DNA of 64,000 nucleotides from Natronosalvus caseinilyticus. GTDB taxonomy: Archaea; Halobacteriota; Halobacteria; Halobacteriales; Natrialbaceae. Each line of letters starts with the position of its first letter. Position 1 is the first letter of the stretch. Below, in pieces: positions 51,021 through 61,461 of this stretch. The stretch is taken from the NCBI RefSeq assembly GCF_017357105.1, contig NZ_CP071596.1, positions 434,001 to 498,000 of the forward strand, written 5' to 3'. The position numbers and the translations under genes are program-made. Under the pieces are notes generated by a model. It searched no databases and was not told the origin of the DNA. It saw only the letters and a list, made by a program, of their open reading frames with translations.

Positions 51021-52286
51021 TCACTTCCAGTCGCCCGTCAACATCACCCGATACCCCGCTCGAGCGCCCAGCGCCTCGACTCGAGCGGCGTGGTCGGTCG
51101 GAGAACCCGCGGTATTGAGGTGGTAGCCGTTCGAGAGTTCCCGGCTCCGTGAGAGGCGCGATGCACCATCCCGGTCGACGAGAACCGGGAGGTCCAGGGT
51201 GCCGCCGGCCTCGTGGGCCTCGGGTTCCGATTCGGGCCACGGAACGCGGACGCCCGAGAGCCCCCGCTCGAGGAGGAACTCGGCGGCGTGGACGAGCGCT
51301 CCCGTCGACGAACCGTGACCGATAGCGCCGATCGAGCCGTGGTCGGCGAAGAACCGGGCGACGTACTCGCCGCCCGATCGTGTCGTCGGTCCGTTTCGGT
51401 CGGTGGATGGGGTGGTGTTGCTGGGAGTGTCATCGCCAGCGTCGCCGTCACCGGAGTCGTCAGCGTCGGGTCGTTCGTCGGGAGGACCGTCCAGCGACCG
51501 CTCGCGGTACTGGACGCGGTCTCGAGTCGGTTTCTCGAGGGGGTCGCTCTCGCTTCCGCTCTGGTCCTCGACCTCGATCTGGCTCCCGCTCTCGTCCTCG
51601 CCAACCTCGCTCTCGAACGTCGGGGTCCCGCCGTCGGCGTTCCCGGACGTGGACGGAGACGCGGACGCGGCGTCGGTCCCCGAGAACGAACCGACCAGAT
51701 GATCGAGGAGTCGGCCGACGGCAGCCTCGAGTTCGTCGGTGTAGGCCGACCCGGTGACCGCCTCGAGGTCGTCGACGAGCGTCTCTCGCACCGCGGCTCG
51801 CTCGACGGCCAGCCGACGAGCGACGGTCGCTCTGGAGTGGCGCCCAAGCCGCCGCTCGAGCGCCCGTCGCTGGTAGTGCTCGAGCAGCGGCTCGAGCGTC
51901 TCCAGGCGACGGAGATCGCAGCGGTGGGTGTCAATCGAGCCCGTTCCGGCGAGCAACACCGCCTCGCGGCCGTCGGTGTAAATCGCTCGATCGATTCCGG
52001 TTTCGGTGAGGCACGTCCCGAGTGCCGAGAGGCGATCGCTCGAGGGGAACGCGCTCGCCGGATCGACGGCCACGAACAGCGCGGGGGTCGTCTCGATCGA
52101 ACAGACGTACTCGAGTGTAGTTCCCGCCACCGGGACGTTTCGCCGGCAGTCTTGGACGGTGTTCCAGCCGAGGGCGCTCAACAGCATGTCGACGATCGGC
52201 GTGGTTTCGGCCAGCGTCTCCGGCGGCGCGGCTTCACACAGGAGCCGCGTCCGGGTAACGAACGTCTCGAGGGGATGGGGAGACAT
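51021..52286 (-). CDS. Haloarchaeal protein with restriction-endonuclease-like N-terminal domain
   Basis: 421 residues. Residues 1-100 (TPIVDMLLSALGWNTVQDCR, TLEYVCSIETTPALFVAVDP) recall the HsdR_N/PD-(D/E)xK-like domains of type I restriction R proteins, but the active-site set is not certain. A helical middle, an acidic Ser/Asp-rich linker (about 200-290) and a C-terminal domain (YVARFFADHGSIGAIGHGSS, VLVDRDGASRLSRSRELSNG) follow. It is convergent to the pilus operon. I cannot assign function. Confidence 0.6.
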   Translation of the reverse strand: MSPHPLETFVTRTRLLCEAAPPETLAETTPIVDMLLSALGWNTVQDCRRNVPVAGTTLEYVCSIETTPALFVAVDPASAFPSSDRLSALGTCLTETGIDRAIYTDGREAVLLAGTGSIDTHRCDLRRLETLEPLLEHYQRRALERRLGRHSRATVARRLAVERAAVRETLVDDLEAVTGSAYTDELEAAVGRLLDHLVGSFSGTDAASASPSTSGNADGGTPTFESEVGEDESGSQIEVEDQSGSESDPLEKPTRDRVQYRERSLDGPPDERPDADDSGDGDAGDDTPSNTTPSTDRNGPTTRSGGEYVARFFADHGSIGAIGHGSSTGALVHAAEFLLERGLSGVRVPWPESEPEAHEAGGTLDLPVLVDRDGASRLSRSRELSNGYHLNTAGSPTDHAARVEALGARAGYRVMLTGDWK

Positions 52287-52420
52287 GTGCGCTCAGTGGC
52301 GGATACTCGGGTAGGTATCCCGGGCCGATAACTTAAACGACACTGTTCGGCAGAGACCTGTTCTCAGTCGTGATAATCACGGGAGAGGATTTATTGTGAG
52401 TGATACCTGTCTATGACCGT

Positions 52421-55129
52421 ATGTTAGGACCGGTCCGGAAAGTCATCCCCAAATTCATCAGACAGCGATACGCACTCAAGTTCGCTATCGTGCTTCTCGT
52501 CATCGGTCTGTCTGTGGGGGCTATGGGGTATCTAGGGACGAATCAAATCGCGAGTGAAGTACAATCGCAGGTGCAGAACGATTCCGCAGAGTTGGCACAG
52601 CAGGAGGCCCGGAACGTCGACAAGTGGAATCAACTGAACATACAGGAACACCAGTCACTGGAGTCCTCGGTGGGAACGGGCGAACAGGTACGGCTGGTCG
52701 CCGCCCGGAATTCCATCTCCGGCGGCCATAGCGTCCACTACGTCAACCTCAACGAGAACGTGACGAACAGTACGGTGGAGGAACTTCACGGGAAGGCGCC
52801 GGCAGAGATCGCCCGAGACCACAGTTCCGAGGACGGGGTAATCGCCTGGGCAGCAGAGTTAGGCAAAATCGAACCCGAGTACGAGAGCAATCGTGATACG
52901 CTGCAATCAGGCGGTACGGTCTTCGGAGAGCCAGTGTCGAACTTCGATACCAGAACGGCGATCGTACCACACGTCGCCGCCGACGGGACGCCGGTGTTGA
53001 GCTACGTCTCGAGCGTCGACGGGAAAAACGAGTTCCTGGTAGTGTCGCTCGAGATCGGCGCGTACACCGACGAGATGATCCACAACGAAAACGAGGGTCG
53101 AATCTCGTTCATCGTCATGGAGACCGGCGGCGGCGACGCCCAGGTCGTCATGGACCCGAGTGAAAACGTCTACCTCGAGGAGTACTCGACGAAGGATTCG
53201 ACGGAGGACTTTAACCTCAGTGCAGTCGGCCTCGAGGGTCAGCACTTCTCGATCGAGAAACCGAACGACGCACTCGCGTCCGCCGTTGGCGGCAATTACG
53301 GAAACGAACCGTACATCGGCGCGGCGGCTCGCGTCACCGAGGATAGTCCGTTCCTCGTCGTCATCCACACGCCCGAGTCCGAGGCCTTCGGCTTCGTACA
53401 GGACGTTCAGCAGTACGGCATCTACGCCTCCATCGGCGGCATCCTGTTCGTGATGCTCATCGGCGGCGTCATCGGGCGCAACACCTCGCGCTCGATCGAC
53501 CGACTCACGACGAAAGCCGAGCGGATGGAAGAAGGCGACCTCGACGTCGAGTTCGAAACCCAGCGTGTCGACAGCATCGGTCGACTCTACGCCGGGTTCG
53601 CTACTATGCGCGACTCGCTGAAGAACCAGATCCAGAACGCCCAGAACGCCCGCGAAGAGGCCGAACAGGCCCGCGCGGAGACCGAAGCGATCAACCGCCA
53701 CCTCGAGGCGAAAGCCGACGAGTACCGCGCGGTCATGCAAGAGACTGCCGAGGGCGACCTCACCGCCCGGATGGACGCCGACACCGACAACGAGGCGATG
53801 CAAGAGATTGCACTGGAGTTCAACGCGATGGTCGCCGAACTCGAGGAGACCACCGCCGGCGTCAAGGCCTTCGCGACCGACGTCGCAACGGCGAGCGAAC
53901 AGGTCACCGCCTCGAGCGAGGAGGTTCGCTCCGCCAGCGAACAGGTCACCGAATCCGTCCAGGAGATTTCCGACGGTGCCGAGCGCCAGAACCAGAGCCT
54001 CCAGTCGGTCAACCACGAGATGAACGGCCTCTCGACGACGATCGAGCAGATCGCAGCCTCCTCGAACCAGGTGGCCGACATCGCCGAGCGCACAGCCCAG
54101 ACGGGCAAGCGCGGACGCGACGCCGCCGAGGACGCCATCGAGGGCATGGCCGAGATCGAATCCGAGTCCCAGTCCGCAGTCGAGGAGATCGAACGGCTCG
54201 AGGCGGAGATGGAACAGATCGACGAACTCATCGAGTTCATCACCGAGGTCGCCGAGCAGACCAACATGCTGGCGCTGAACGCCAACATCGAGGCCGCTCG
54301 CTCGGGCGACTCCGGCGAAGGGTTCTCCGTGGTCGCCGGCGAGGTCAAGGAACTGGCCGAGGAGACGAAGACCGCGGCCGAAGACATCGAGGAGCGGCTC
54401 GAGGCAATCCAGCACCAGACCGAGCAGACGGCGACCGAGGTGCAGTTGACCAGTGACCGGGTGGCCGAACACACCGACTCGGTGCAGCGGGCGGCCACTG
54501 CACTGGACGAGATTGCCGACTACGCCGGCGAGACCAACGTGGGCGTCCAGGAGATTTCGGCGGCGAGTGAAGAACAGGCGGCGTCGACCCAGGAGGTCGT
54601 CTCGATGGTCGACGAGGCCGCGACGATTTCCGAGGAGACTACCGCCGAGAGCGAGAACGTCGCCGCTGCGGCCGAAGAGCAGACCACGGCCCTGACCGAG
54701 GTCTCCCGCAGCGCGAGCGACCTCGCGAACCAGGCGGCACAGCTCTCGGAGGCGCTCGACCGGTTCGACACCAACGCCCAGCCGGCGCTCGAATCTGGGG
54801 ACGTTGACGACCTCGAGAGCGAGGGAATCGCGTTCGACGACGCGACCCCGTCGGTGACGGAGGCGCCAACTACCGACCAGTCTGAGCAACAGACCGAAGA
54901 ATCGAACCCCGTCGAGATCGGGACCGGAAGCGAGACCGGAATGGGCGAAGATGGAGCGAGCGACGACGGCGAGTCCAATGACATCGATGCCGTCGATACC
55001 GTCGACACAGCAGGCGCAAACGAGTCGACGCTGGCTCTCGAGTCGGAAGTCGAAGCCGACGACGGCGACGACGAATCCGACGACAGCGACGACAGTGACG
55101 ACATGTTCACGTTCGGCAACAGCTCCTGA
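52421..55129 (+). CDS. Methyl-accepting chemotaxis transducer (Htr) A
   Basis: 902 residues from the ATG at 52421; a TATA box (GATTTATTG, 52388-52396) lies 25-33 nt before it, and an in-frame GTG 21 nt upstream is rejected. Order: TM1 about 20-42, extracellular dCache-like sensor to 330, TM2 335-358, two HAMP-type segments, coiled coil, and the signalling hairpin tip [18 protein letters not shown] near 608. Methylation helices flank the tip. From about 780 the tail is acidic and disordered and ends DMFTFGNSS. The ligand is unknown. It shares a 133-nt identical block with the next gene. Confidence 0.93.
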   Translation: MLGPVRKVIPKFIRQRYALKFAIVLLVIGLSVGAMGYLGTNQIASEVQSQVQNDSAELAQQEARNVDKWNQLNIQEHQSLESSVGTGEQVRLVAARNSISGGHSVHYVNLNENVTNSTVEELHGKAPAEIARDHSSEDGVIAWAAELGKIEPEYESNRDTLQSGGTVFGEPVSNFDTRTAIVPHVAADGTPVLSYVSSVDGKNEFLVVSLEIGAYTDEMIHNENEGRISFIVMETGGGDAQVVMDPSENVYLEEYSTKDSTEDFNLSAVGLEGQHFSIEKPNDALASAVGGNYGNEPYIGAAARVTEDSPFLVVIHTPESEAFGFVQDVQQYGIYASIGGILFVMLIGGVIGRNTSRSIDRLTTKAERMEEGDLDVEFETQRVDSIGRLYAGFATMRDSLKNQIQNAQNAREEAEQARAETEAINRHLEAKADEYRAVMQETAEGDLTARMDADTDNEAMQEIALEFNAMVAELEETTAGVKAFATDVATASEQVTASSEEVRSASEQVTESVQEISDGAERQNQSLQSVNHEMNGLSTTIEQIAASSNQVADIAERTAQTGKRGRDAAEDAIEGMAEIESESQSAVEEIERLEAEMEQIDELIEFITEVAEQTNMLALNANIEAARSGDSGEGFSVVAGEVKELAEETKTAAEDIEERLEAIQHQTEQTATEVQLTSDRVAEHTDSVQRAATALDEIADYAGETNVGVQEISAASEEQAASTQEVVSMVDEAATISEETTAESENVAAAAEEQTTALTEVSRSASDLANQAAQLSEALDRFDTNAQPALESGDVDDLESEGIAFDDATPSVTEAPTTDQSEQQTEESNPVEIGTGSETGMGEDGASDDGESNDIDAVDTVDTAGANESTLALESEVEADDGDDESDDSDDSDDMFTFGNSS

Positions 55130-55322
55130 GCGGCTCGATCAGCGGATCCGTATCGAATTCGGCGTTTTTCTGTGTCGTTCTCCCGTGTTTCGCCAGTTCG
55201 AGTAGTAACACCGTTCTCGAGCCTGGCATTCGTCCGATTCTTTCGACGTCTCGAATTCGACCCATATTCGTGATGAACTTTCACAGCAAACATTTATTAC
55301 GGATAGCTGATCTATAGGTCGT

Positions 55323-57884
55323 ATGGTGAGTATCGTCCGCAGACTGGTTCCACGAGTGATACGACGAAGCTACGCGCTGAAGTTCGCCATCGTGTTGCTC
55401 GTTCTGGGGTGTGCCGTCGGGGCAATCGGACTGGTCGCGACCGAGGAAGTACAGACGGAGGTGCAATCGATCGTGCACGAGGACCACGGGACGCTCGCGG
55501 TTCAGCAGGCACAGGGCATCAGAAACTGGAATGCGAACAACGAAGAGACCGTCGAGGCGATGGCTCGCTCGAGTGCGATCGAGAGTGGAGACGCCGAAAC
55601 CATCCAGACGTATCTCGACGACGAAATCGCCGGTCGGTACAATTCGGGCGCCGGCCGGACGTACCCACACATCCACTACATCGACGCCGACTCCGGCGAC
55701 ATCGTCGCCAGCACGAAGACGGACCAGGATCTGAACCCCGTCTCGGAACTCGAGGGCGAGTGGTTCGACGACCTCGAGTCGATCAGCGGAACGGTGACGA
55801 CCGGCGCCTACCAGAGTGGGACGTTCGGCGGGAACGAAGAGCGGGTCGCGTACGTGACCGACGCCGGCGACCTCCAGGACGGCTACCTGCTGGCGTACAC
55901 CGTCCCGCTCTCGTTTTACGAACAACAGATGCGAGACGGCGACTCCGGCGTCGTGATGCTCGTCGACGGCCAGGATCGCGTCATCGCCTCGAGTCCGACC
56001 GGAGCGAAGTGGGCGAACTACGACGAATCCACTCGGCCACTCGAGACAGCGCGCTCGCTGTCGGCTGGACAGGGCGAGGGGATGCTCGTCGAGGACGGCG
56101 CCCAGGGCGTCCTGACCAGCCGATCCAGTTACAGCATCGGTGCCGGCGAGGAGTACGTCGTCGGCGCCGCGCCGGTTCCGGGGACCGACTGGGTCGCCCT
56201 CGTCCACACGCCGTCGAACAGCGCGTACGGCTTCGTACAGAACATCCAGCAGTACGGGATCTACGCGACCCTCGGCATCGTCCTGCTGGTCGTCCTGGTT
56301 GGCACGGCCCTGGGGTTCAACACCTCGCGCTCGATCGACCGGCTCACGACGAAAGCCGAGCGGATGGAGGAAGGCGACCTCGACGTCGAACTCGAGTCGC
56401 CCCGGATCGACAGTATCGGTCGGCTCTACGCCGGATTCGATAGCATGCGCAACTCGCTGAAGAACCAGATCCAGAACGCCCAGAACGCCCGCGAAGAGGC
56501 CGAACAGGCCCGCGCGGAGACCGAAGCGATCAACCGCCACCTCGAGGCGAAAGCCGACGAGTACCGCGCGGTCATGCAAGAGACCGCCGAGGGCGACCTC
56601 ACCGCCCGGATGAACGCCGAAACCGAGAACGAGGCGATGGAGGACATCGCCCTCGAGTTCAACGCGATGGTCGCCAAACTCGAGGAGACCACCGCCGGCG
56701 TCAAGGCCTTCGCGACCGACGTCGCGACCGCCAGCGAACAGGTCACCGCCTCGAGCGAGGAAGTTCGTTCAGCTTCCGAGCAGGTGACCGGGTCGATCCA
56801 GGAAATCGCCGACGGCGCCGAGCGCCAGAACCAGAGCCTCCAGTCGGTCAACCACGAGATGAACGGCCTCTCGACGACCACCGAGGAAATCGCGGCCTCC
56901 TCGAACCAGGTGGCCGACATCGCCGAGCGAACGGCCCAGACGGGCAAGCGTGGGCGCGACGCCGCCCAAGACGCCATAGAGGGGATGGATGCCATCGAGA
57001 CCGAATCCGAGGCCGCAGTGGCCGACATCGAGGCGCTCGAGGCGGAGATGGAACAGATCGACGAACTCATCGAGTTCATCTCCGAGGTGGCGAAGGAGAC
57101 GAACATGCTGGCGCTGAACGCCAACATCGAGGCGTCGCGTTCGAACGCGGGGGAGGACGGCTTCTCGGTCGTCGCCGGCGAGGTCAAGAACCTGGCCGAG
57201 GAGACCAAAGACGCCGCCGAGGACATCGAGGAGCGACTCGAGGCGATCCAGGCCCGGACGGCCGACACCGCGGAGTCGGTGACGAACACGAGCGAGCGCG
57301 TCGAGGCGAACCGCGACGCCATCGAGGACGCCGTCGCCGCGCTGGACGAGATTGCCGACCACGCCGAGGAGACCAACGTGGGCGTCCAGGAGATCAGCGC
57401 AGCGACCGAGGAGCAGGCGGCGTCGACCCAGGAGGTCGTCTCGATGGTCGACGAGGCCGCGACGATTTCCGAGGAGACCACCGCCGAGAGCGAGAACGTC
57501 GCCGCCGCTGCCGAGGAACAGACCACGGCCCTGACCGAAGTCTCCCGAAGCGCGAGTAATCTGTCCGATCAGGCCACACGGCTCTCGGAGGCGCTCGACC
57601 GGTTCGATACTGATATCGGACCGAGGCAGGTTGTCGACGCCGAGACGGCGGTCCCCGTCGCGGGAACAAACGACCCGACACCGCTTCCCGAGACCGGATC
57701 GGATCCATCGCTCGAGGACGAAACGACGCCCGAATCGGTCGACGATACGTCCGAGTCCCTCGAAGACCAGCGAGTCGACGCCGACGAAACTGGCGACGTC
57801 GAACGAGCGGACGACACTGCGTCGGGCGATGACCAGGGCGATGACGACCCATCGGATGTCTTCACCTTTGGCGGGGAGAACTAG
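55323..57884 (+). CDS. Methyl-accepting chemotaxis transducer (Htr) B
   Basis: 853 residues. Same plan as the upstream paralogue: TM1 20-40, cache-like sensor to about 315, TM2 315-338, HAMP, and the tip [17 protein letters not shown]. Sensor sequences diverge while HAMP and signalling parts are near identical, implying duplication with sensor replacement or conversion. The acidic tail ends DVFTFGGEN. A TATA-like ATTTATTACGG at 55288-55298 is 25-35 nt before the ATG. The ligand is unknown. Confidence 0.93.
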   Translation: MVSIVRRLVPRVIRRSYALKFAIVLLVLGCAVGAIGLVATEEVQTEVQSIVHEDHGTLAVQQAQGIRNWNANNEETVEAMARSSAIESGDAETIQTYLDDEIAGRYNSGAGRTYPHIHYIDADSGDIVASTKTDQDLNPVSELEGEWFDDLESISGTVTTGAYQSGTFGGNEERVAYVTDAGDLQDGYLLAYTVPLSFYEQQMRDGDSGVVMLVDGQDRVIASSPTGAKWANYDESTRPLETARSLSAGQGEGMLVEDGAQGVLTSRSSYSIGAGEEYVVGAAPVPGTDWVALVHTPSNSAYGFVQNIQQYGIYATLGIVLLVVLVGTALGFNTSRSIDRLTTKAERMEEGDLDVELESPRIDSIGRLYAGFDSMRNSLKNQIQNAQNAREEAEQARAETEAINRHLEAKADEYRAVMQETAEGDLTARMNAETENEAMEDIALEFNAMVAKLEETTAGVKAFATDVATASEQVTASSEEVRSASEQVTGSIQEIADGAERQNQSLQSVNHEMNGLSTTTEEIAASSNQVADIAERTAQTGKRGRDAAQDAIEGMDAIETESEAAVADIEALEAEMEQIDELIEFISEVAKETNMLALNANIEASRSNAGEDGFSVVAGEVKNLAEETKDAAEDIEERLEAIQARTADTAESVTNTSERVEANRDAIEDAVAALDEIADHAEETNVGVQEISAATEEQAASTQEVVSMVDEAATISEETTAESENVAAAAEEQTTALTEVSRSASNLSDQATRLSEALDRFDTDIGPRQVVDAETAVPVAGTNDPTPLPETGSDPSLEDETTPESVDDTSESLEDQRVDADETGDVERADDTASGDDQGDDDPSDVFTFGGEN

Positions 57885-58143
57885 CGGAACGTCACGTTCG
57901 AAGCTCCGCTCGAGTATCGTGGCGATACAGTCGAGCACCGCGATGATGTGACCGGACCCATTAGTATAATTATTGTATTATTGAAGAAACGGGAAATAGC
58001 AGCCCCGTAGCCGTGTGACTGGGTGCGATTCCAGAACGAACTCCATATCTGTCTCCCCCGTCATCGACGACGTCGAGAGGTTTGTCGAGACGAACACGTC
58101 AGTCCGGACGTTGCTTCGGTAGTCAGCTCGACACCGGAAGAGG

Positions 58144-58992
58144 TCAGTTGGACGACTCGGAGTTCATCGAAACCCCTACCGAGCCCTCACGCTGGTAGAT
58201 CCGAAGTCTGCCGTCGGTAATCGCGAACGCGGACTTGAGCGTCGGCGGAATCGTCTCGGCCTTGCCGATAACGAGGTAGCCGTCGGCTCGAAGTGATCGG
58301 GCGATCGTCTCGAGCATCGACTGCTTGTACGCGTTGTCGATGTAGATGAACAGGTTCCGGCAGATCACGAGGTCGAAGCCAGACTTCGCCTCGCCGTTGA
58401 TGAGGTCGTGTCGCTCGAACGTGATCGGTCGGGCGATGGACTCGCGCACCCGGTAGGTTTCGTTCGCCGGGTCGTGGTCGACGTATTGCTCGTAGGCGTC
58501 CAGGAACTCGAGCTGGTCGCCGAGGTCGACCGTCCTGGATTCGGTGTACGTCCGTTCGCGCGCGGTTTCGAGGGCCGGTTCGCTAATGTCGGTCGCGAGA
58601 ATGTGGATCGATGATTCGTCGATCTGGACGTCGTCGTGGGCGAGCATCGACAGCGAGTACGGTTCGCGACCGTCGGCACACGCGGCACTCCAGACGTGGA
58701 CGCTCTCGTGGCGCTCGGTCAGCGTCCGGAGCACGTCGCGAATCCCCTCCCAGACGTCGGGGTTACGAAAGAAGCCCGTGACGTTGATGCTCAGCGAGTC
58801 GAGCAGCGCCCGCTGTTCGTCCGCCTCCGACTGCAGCAATTCGAAGTACTCCTCGTAGCTGTCACAGCCGGTTCGGCGCATCCGCGAGGAAACCCGCCGG
58901 TCGAGGTAACTCGTGTTGTAGTGGCTCGTCGCGAACGCCAGCTCCGCCTCGACGTACTCGAGGAGGCGTTCGAACGCCGGGTCGGTGCTCAC
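58144..58992 (-). CDS. cheR: Chemotaxis protein methyltransferase CheR
   Basis: 282 residues from a GTG that overlaps the cheD stop (GTGA). N-terminal helical domain (MSTDPAF... HYNTSYLDRRVSSRMRRTG), then the Rossmann SAM domain with VHVWSAACADGREPYSLSML, ILATDISEPALE and DLVICRNLFIYI. It methylates receptor glutamates in the cytoplasm. Both receptors encoded upstream on the other strand are plausible targets. A 259-bp AT-rich gap separates it from the receptor B gene. Confidence 0.95.
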   Translation of the reverse strand: MSTDPAFERLLEYVEAELAFATSHYNTSYLDRRVSSRMRRTGCDSYEEYFELLQSEADEQRALLDSLSINVTGFFRNPDVWEGIRDVLRTLTERHESVHVWSAACADGREPYSLSMLAHDDVQIDESSIHILATDISEPALETARERTYTESRTVDLGDQLEFLDAYEQYVDHDPANETYRVRESIARPITFERHDLINGEAKSGFDLVICRNLFIYIDNAYKQSMLETIARSLRADGYLVIGKAETIPPTLKSAFAITDGRLRIYQREGSVGVSMNSESSN

Positions 58993-59504
58993 AACTCGGT
59001 CACTCCGTGCTCACCGTTGGCCGTCCGAACGATAAGGGTACCGGTGCCGGGGGTGAATTCAACCGTCCGGCCGTGTTTTCCGCCGACGTCCTCGGCAATC
59101 AGCGGGACGCCGAGTTTCTCGAGTTCGGTCTTCGCGGCGTCGACGTTTCGCTGGCCGACGCCGTCGCCGAAGCTCTCGAACTGAAACATGTCGCTCCCGC
59201 CGGCGATCTTGGCTTCGACGGAGGTGTAGCTGGCGCCGCGTTCGACCATCCGCCGCAGGAGGGCCCGGATCGCCGTATCGGCGTACTTTCCGGGCTTGAC
59301 GTCGCTGTTGTCGGCGGCGTCGCCGTCCGGGAGCATGACGTGTGCGAGGCCGCCGATATCGGAGTCCGGGTCGTACAGCGCGACGGCGAGACACGAACCC
59401 AGCCCGTAGGACTTCAGCGTATCCTCGCCCTCGCTGACGACGAGTTCCGAGATTCCGACCTGCACCGGTTCGGGGACCCCCGGTTCGGTTCCGTACGTCT
59501 TCAT
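58989..59504 (-). CDS. cheD: Chemoreceptor glutamine deamidase CheD
   Basis: 171 residues. The catalytic Cys lies in KSYGLGSCLAVALYD, His in IGGLAHVMLPDG, and the Thr/Ser-rich loop in VEAKIAGGSDMF. CheD deamidates receptor Gln and binds CheC in bacteria and archaea. It overlaps the cheC stop by ATGA at its start and the cheR GTG at its end. Confidence 0.95.
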   Translation of the reverse strand: MKTYGTEPGVPEPVQVGISELVVSEGEDTLKSYGLGSCLAVALYDPDSDIGGLAHVMLPDGDAADNSDVKPGKYADTAIRALLRRMVERGASYTSVEAKIAGGSDMFQFESFGDGVGQRNVDAAKTELEKLGVPLIAEDVGGKHGRTVEFTPGTGTLIVRTANGEHGVTEL

Positions 59505-60733
59505 TCTACGTCTCCGAATTCGGCCGTCGTCGGCGTCTCCTCGATGCGGTCGACGTCGAGGTCGTTCAGCGCGCGTTCGAGGTCCCGCTCGTCGGGGATG
59601 GCGTAGATGTCACAGTCGAACTCGCGCCCGTCGGCCATCACCTGCGTGTCGAAAACGAACGCGAACTCCTGGTTCTCGCCCAGCTGGATGATGACGGGGT
59701 CGACGGCGGCGGTGCCGATGTCGTGGATGAATTCCGGCGGCGAGTGATCGATCGTCGTGTCGAGGACGTTCGCCCAGCCGTCGAGGAAGCCACTGGCCAT
59801 GATGTTCCCGAGTTCCGTGATGGCGCTTCGCTCCATCTCGCCGAATCCATCCCCATCGTCGGTTTCCATCGGCACCATCGCGTCGACGATTTCGTGTGCG
59901 GATTCCTCGTCGAACAGGAACAGGAGGTACCCACTCGGCGTGCCGTCGAACTCGAAGGCGACCCCGACGAGGCGTTCGTTCGGGACGGACGCGGGAATAG
60001 CCTCGAGCGAGACGAAGTTCAGGCGTCGAATCTCGACGCTCGTCTCGATGCCGGTGAGCGTCGTCGCCGTCTTCGCCACCTCCTCGGCGCCCTGCTCGGC
60101 CATCCGGTCGAAGCCGTCGAGTTTGTCGTACTCGATCCCGTCGCTGGTGCGCAGTCGCTCGAGCAGGCTCGCCATGGAGTCGCGCGCGGGGAACAGGTAG
60201 TGGCTGAAGCTGAGTTCGGTGCCGACGGCGTTGATGTGACTCTGGAAGAGCAGGGCCATGTCCCCCTCGCCAGGCGCTTCGTCGATGTCGCCGAAGAAGG
60301 GCTCGGCGGTCGTTCCCTCGATGAACTGCGGCGTCGAGACGTCGATCACGGTCTCGAGAACGTCGGCCCAGCCGTCGATGAACCCGCTGTTCATCACCTG
60401 GCCGACCTCGGTGGCGGCGCTCATGCTCATCTCGTCGAACTCCTCGACGTCGGCCTCGGCGATCAGCATCTCGACGATGCGGAGCGCGCTGTTGCGGTCG
60501 AAGACGACGACCGAGTGGCCGTCGAGACCGCCGCTGAGTTCGACGCGGATCCCGACCTTCTCGGTGCCGTCCTCGAAGTCGTGTCGAATCTCCTCGCCGC
60601 GCATGAAGTTGAGCTTCGTGACCCCGACCTGCGTCTCGACGCCGGTCATCTTCGTCAGCCGACCGGCCGCCAGCCCGGCGCCCTCGCGGGCCATCCGGTA
60701 GAACGTGCCGAGGGCGTTGACGTCGAGTTTCAT
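59501..60733 (-). CDS. cheC: CheC-type protein with two CheC domains
   Basis: 410 residues, twice the usual length. Each half carries the CheC/CheX/FliY phosphatase-like signature: MSMSAATEVGQVMNSGFIDG then WADVL (about 125-150), and MERSAITELGNIMASGFLDG then WANVL (about 310-335), with the Glu-x3-Asn pairs retained (E132-N136 area and its equivalent). It probably dephosphorylates CheY-P or binds CheD. Start ATG overlaps the upstream cheC stop (ATGA). Confidence 0.93.
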   Translation of the reverse strand: MKLDVNALGTFYRMAREGAGLAAGRLTKMTGVETQVGVTKLNFMRGEEIRHDFEDGTEKVGIRVELSGGLDGHSVVVFDRNSALRIVEMLIAEADVEEFDEMSMSAATEVGQVMNSGFIDGWADVLETVIDVSTPQFIEGTTAEPFFGDIDEAPGEGDMALLFQSHINAVGTELSFSHYLFPARDSMASLLERLRTSDGIEYDKLDGFDRMAEQGAEEVAKTATTLTGIETSVEIRRLNFVSLEAIPASVPNERLVGVAFEFDGTPSGYLLFLFDEESAHEIVDAMVPMETDDGDGFGEMERSAITELGNIMASGFLDGWANVLDTTIDHSPPEFIHDIGTAAVDPVIIQLGENQEFAFVFDTQVMADGREFDCDIYAIPDERDLERALNDLDVDRIEETPTTAEFGDVE

Positions 60734-61335
60734 GCGGGGTGCACGTCGATGCCGTTGACCATCTCGACGAACTCCTCGAGCTCCGGGAAGGCGTAGATTT
60801 CCGCTTCGATCTGATAGCTCGGCACCGAGAGGTCGGAGTCGAAGAAGAGCGCGAGGTCGTCGCCACCGAGCCCGGCCGTTCGAACGACGATGTCGCCGGC
60901 CGGCGCGTAGACGAGCTGTGGTGCGGCGATGTCGATCGCGCGCCCGAGCACGTCGGCCCAGCCGTCGATGAACCCGCTGGCCATCATGTTGCCCATCTCC
61001 TCGACGGCACTTCGGGCCATCTTCCCGGAGACGTTCGACATGTCGTCGACGACGTCCCGAAGCATGATCGCGGTGATCTTCTTCGCGCTCGCCTCGGGAA
61101 AGAGGATGAGGATGTGTCCGTGGGGCGGGTCGAGCAACCGGACTCGAACGCCGACGCGCTTGCCCGGCTCGAGCTGGCTCTGAATGTCGTCGACGTCGAT
61201 GAAGTTCGTCTTCGTGACCTCCATCTGGGCGTCTTCGCCAGTTAGTTTGCTCATGTTGTCGGCGACGCCGTTCGTCCCGACTTTCGCCATTTCGTTGATA
61301 AAGCTCAGCTTCCGAATGTCGACCATCATCGTCAT
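60730..61335 (-). CDS. cheC: Single-domain CheC
   Basis: 201 residues from ATG 61333-61335 (ATGs 6 and 9 nt later are possible). One CheC signature, MARSAVEEMGNMMASGFIDG then WADVL, with E and N in the phosphatase positions. It is a paralogue of the following double-domain gene. Starts 3 nt after the stop of the 40-codon ORF. Confidence 0.93.
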   Translation of the reverse strand: MTMMVDIRKLSFINEMAKVGTNGVADNMSKLTGEDAQMEVTKTNFIDVDDIQSQLEPGKRVGVRVRLLDPPHGHILILFPEASAKKITAIMLRDVVDDMSNVSGKMARSAVEEMGNMMASGFIDGWADVLGRAIDIAAPQLVYAPAGDIVVRTAGLGGDDLALFFDSDLSVPSYQIEAEIYAFPELEEFVEMVNGIDVHPA

Positions 61336-61338
61336 AGA

Positions 61339-61461
61339 TTAGGTACCTCCGTGTGCGTTGTCGAGTTCGTTCGTCGTGTCCGTAGCCGGTGTCTCCGTCG
61401 AGTGGGGGCTGGCGTTCGACCGTCCGTCGCTCTCGATGTAGGTGTGCATGCTCATGCTCAT
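61339..61461 (-). CDS. 40-aa ORF between cheA and cheC
   Basis: ATG at 61459-61461 overlaps the cheA TGA (ATGA), and the TAA at 61339-61341 is 3 nt before the cheC ATG. The peptide starts MSMSMHTYIESDGRSNASPH and is polar, Thr/Ser/Asn-rich, probably disordered. Its exact fit between two che genes, with coupling on both sides, suggests it is translated. No homologue known to me; it could be a small regulator or a translation relay. Confidence 0.55.
   Translation of the reverse strand: MSMSMHTYIESDGRSNASPHSTETPATDTTNELDNAHGGT

Noticed and set aside
51021-52286. Type I restriction enzyme
   Set aside because: Only a weak HsdR_N-like start; no helicase, methylase or specificity genes nearby.
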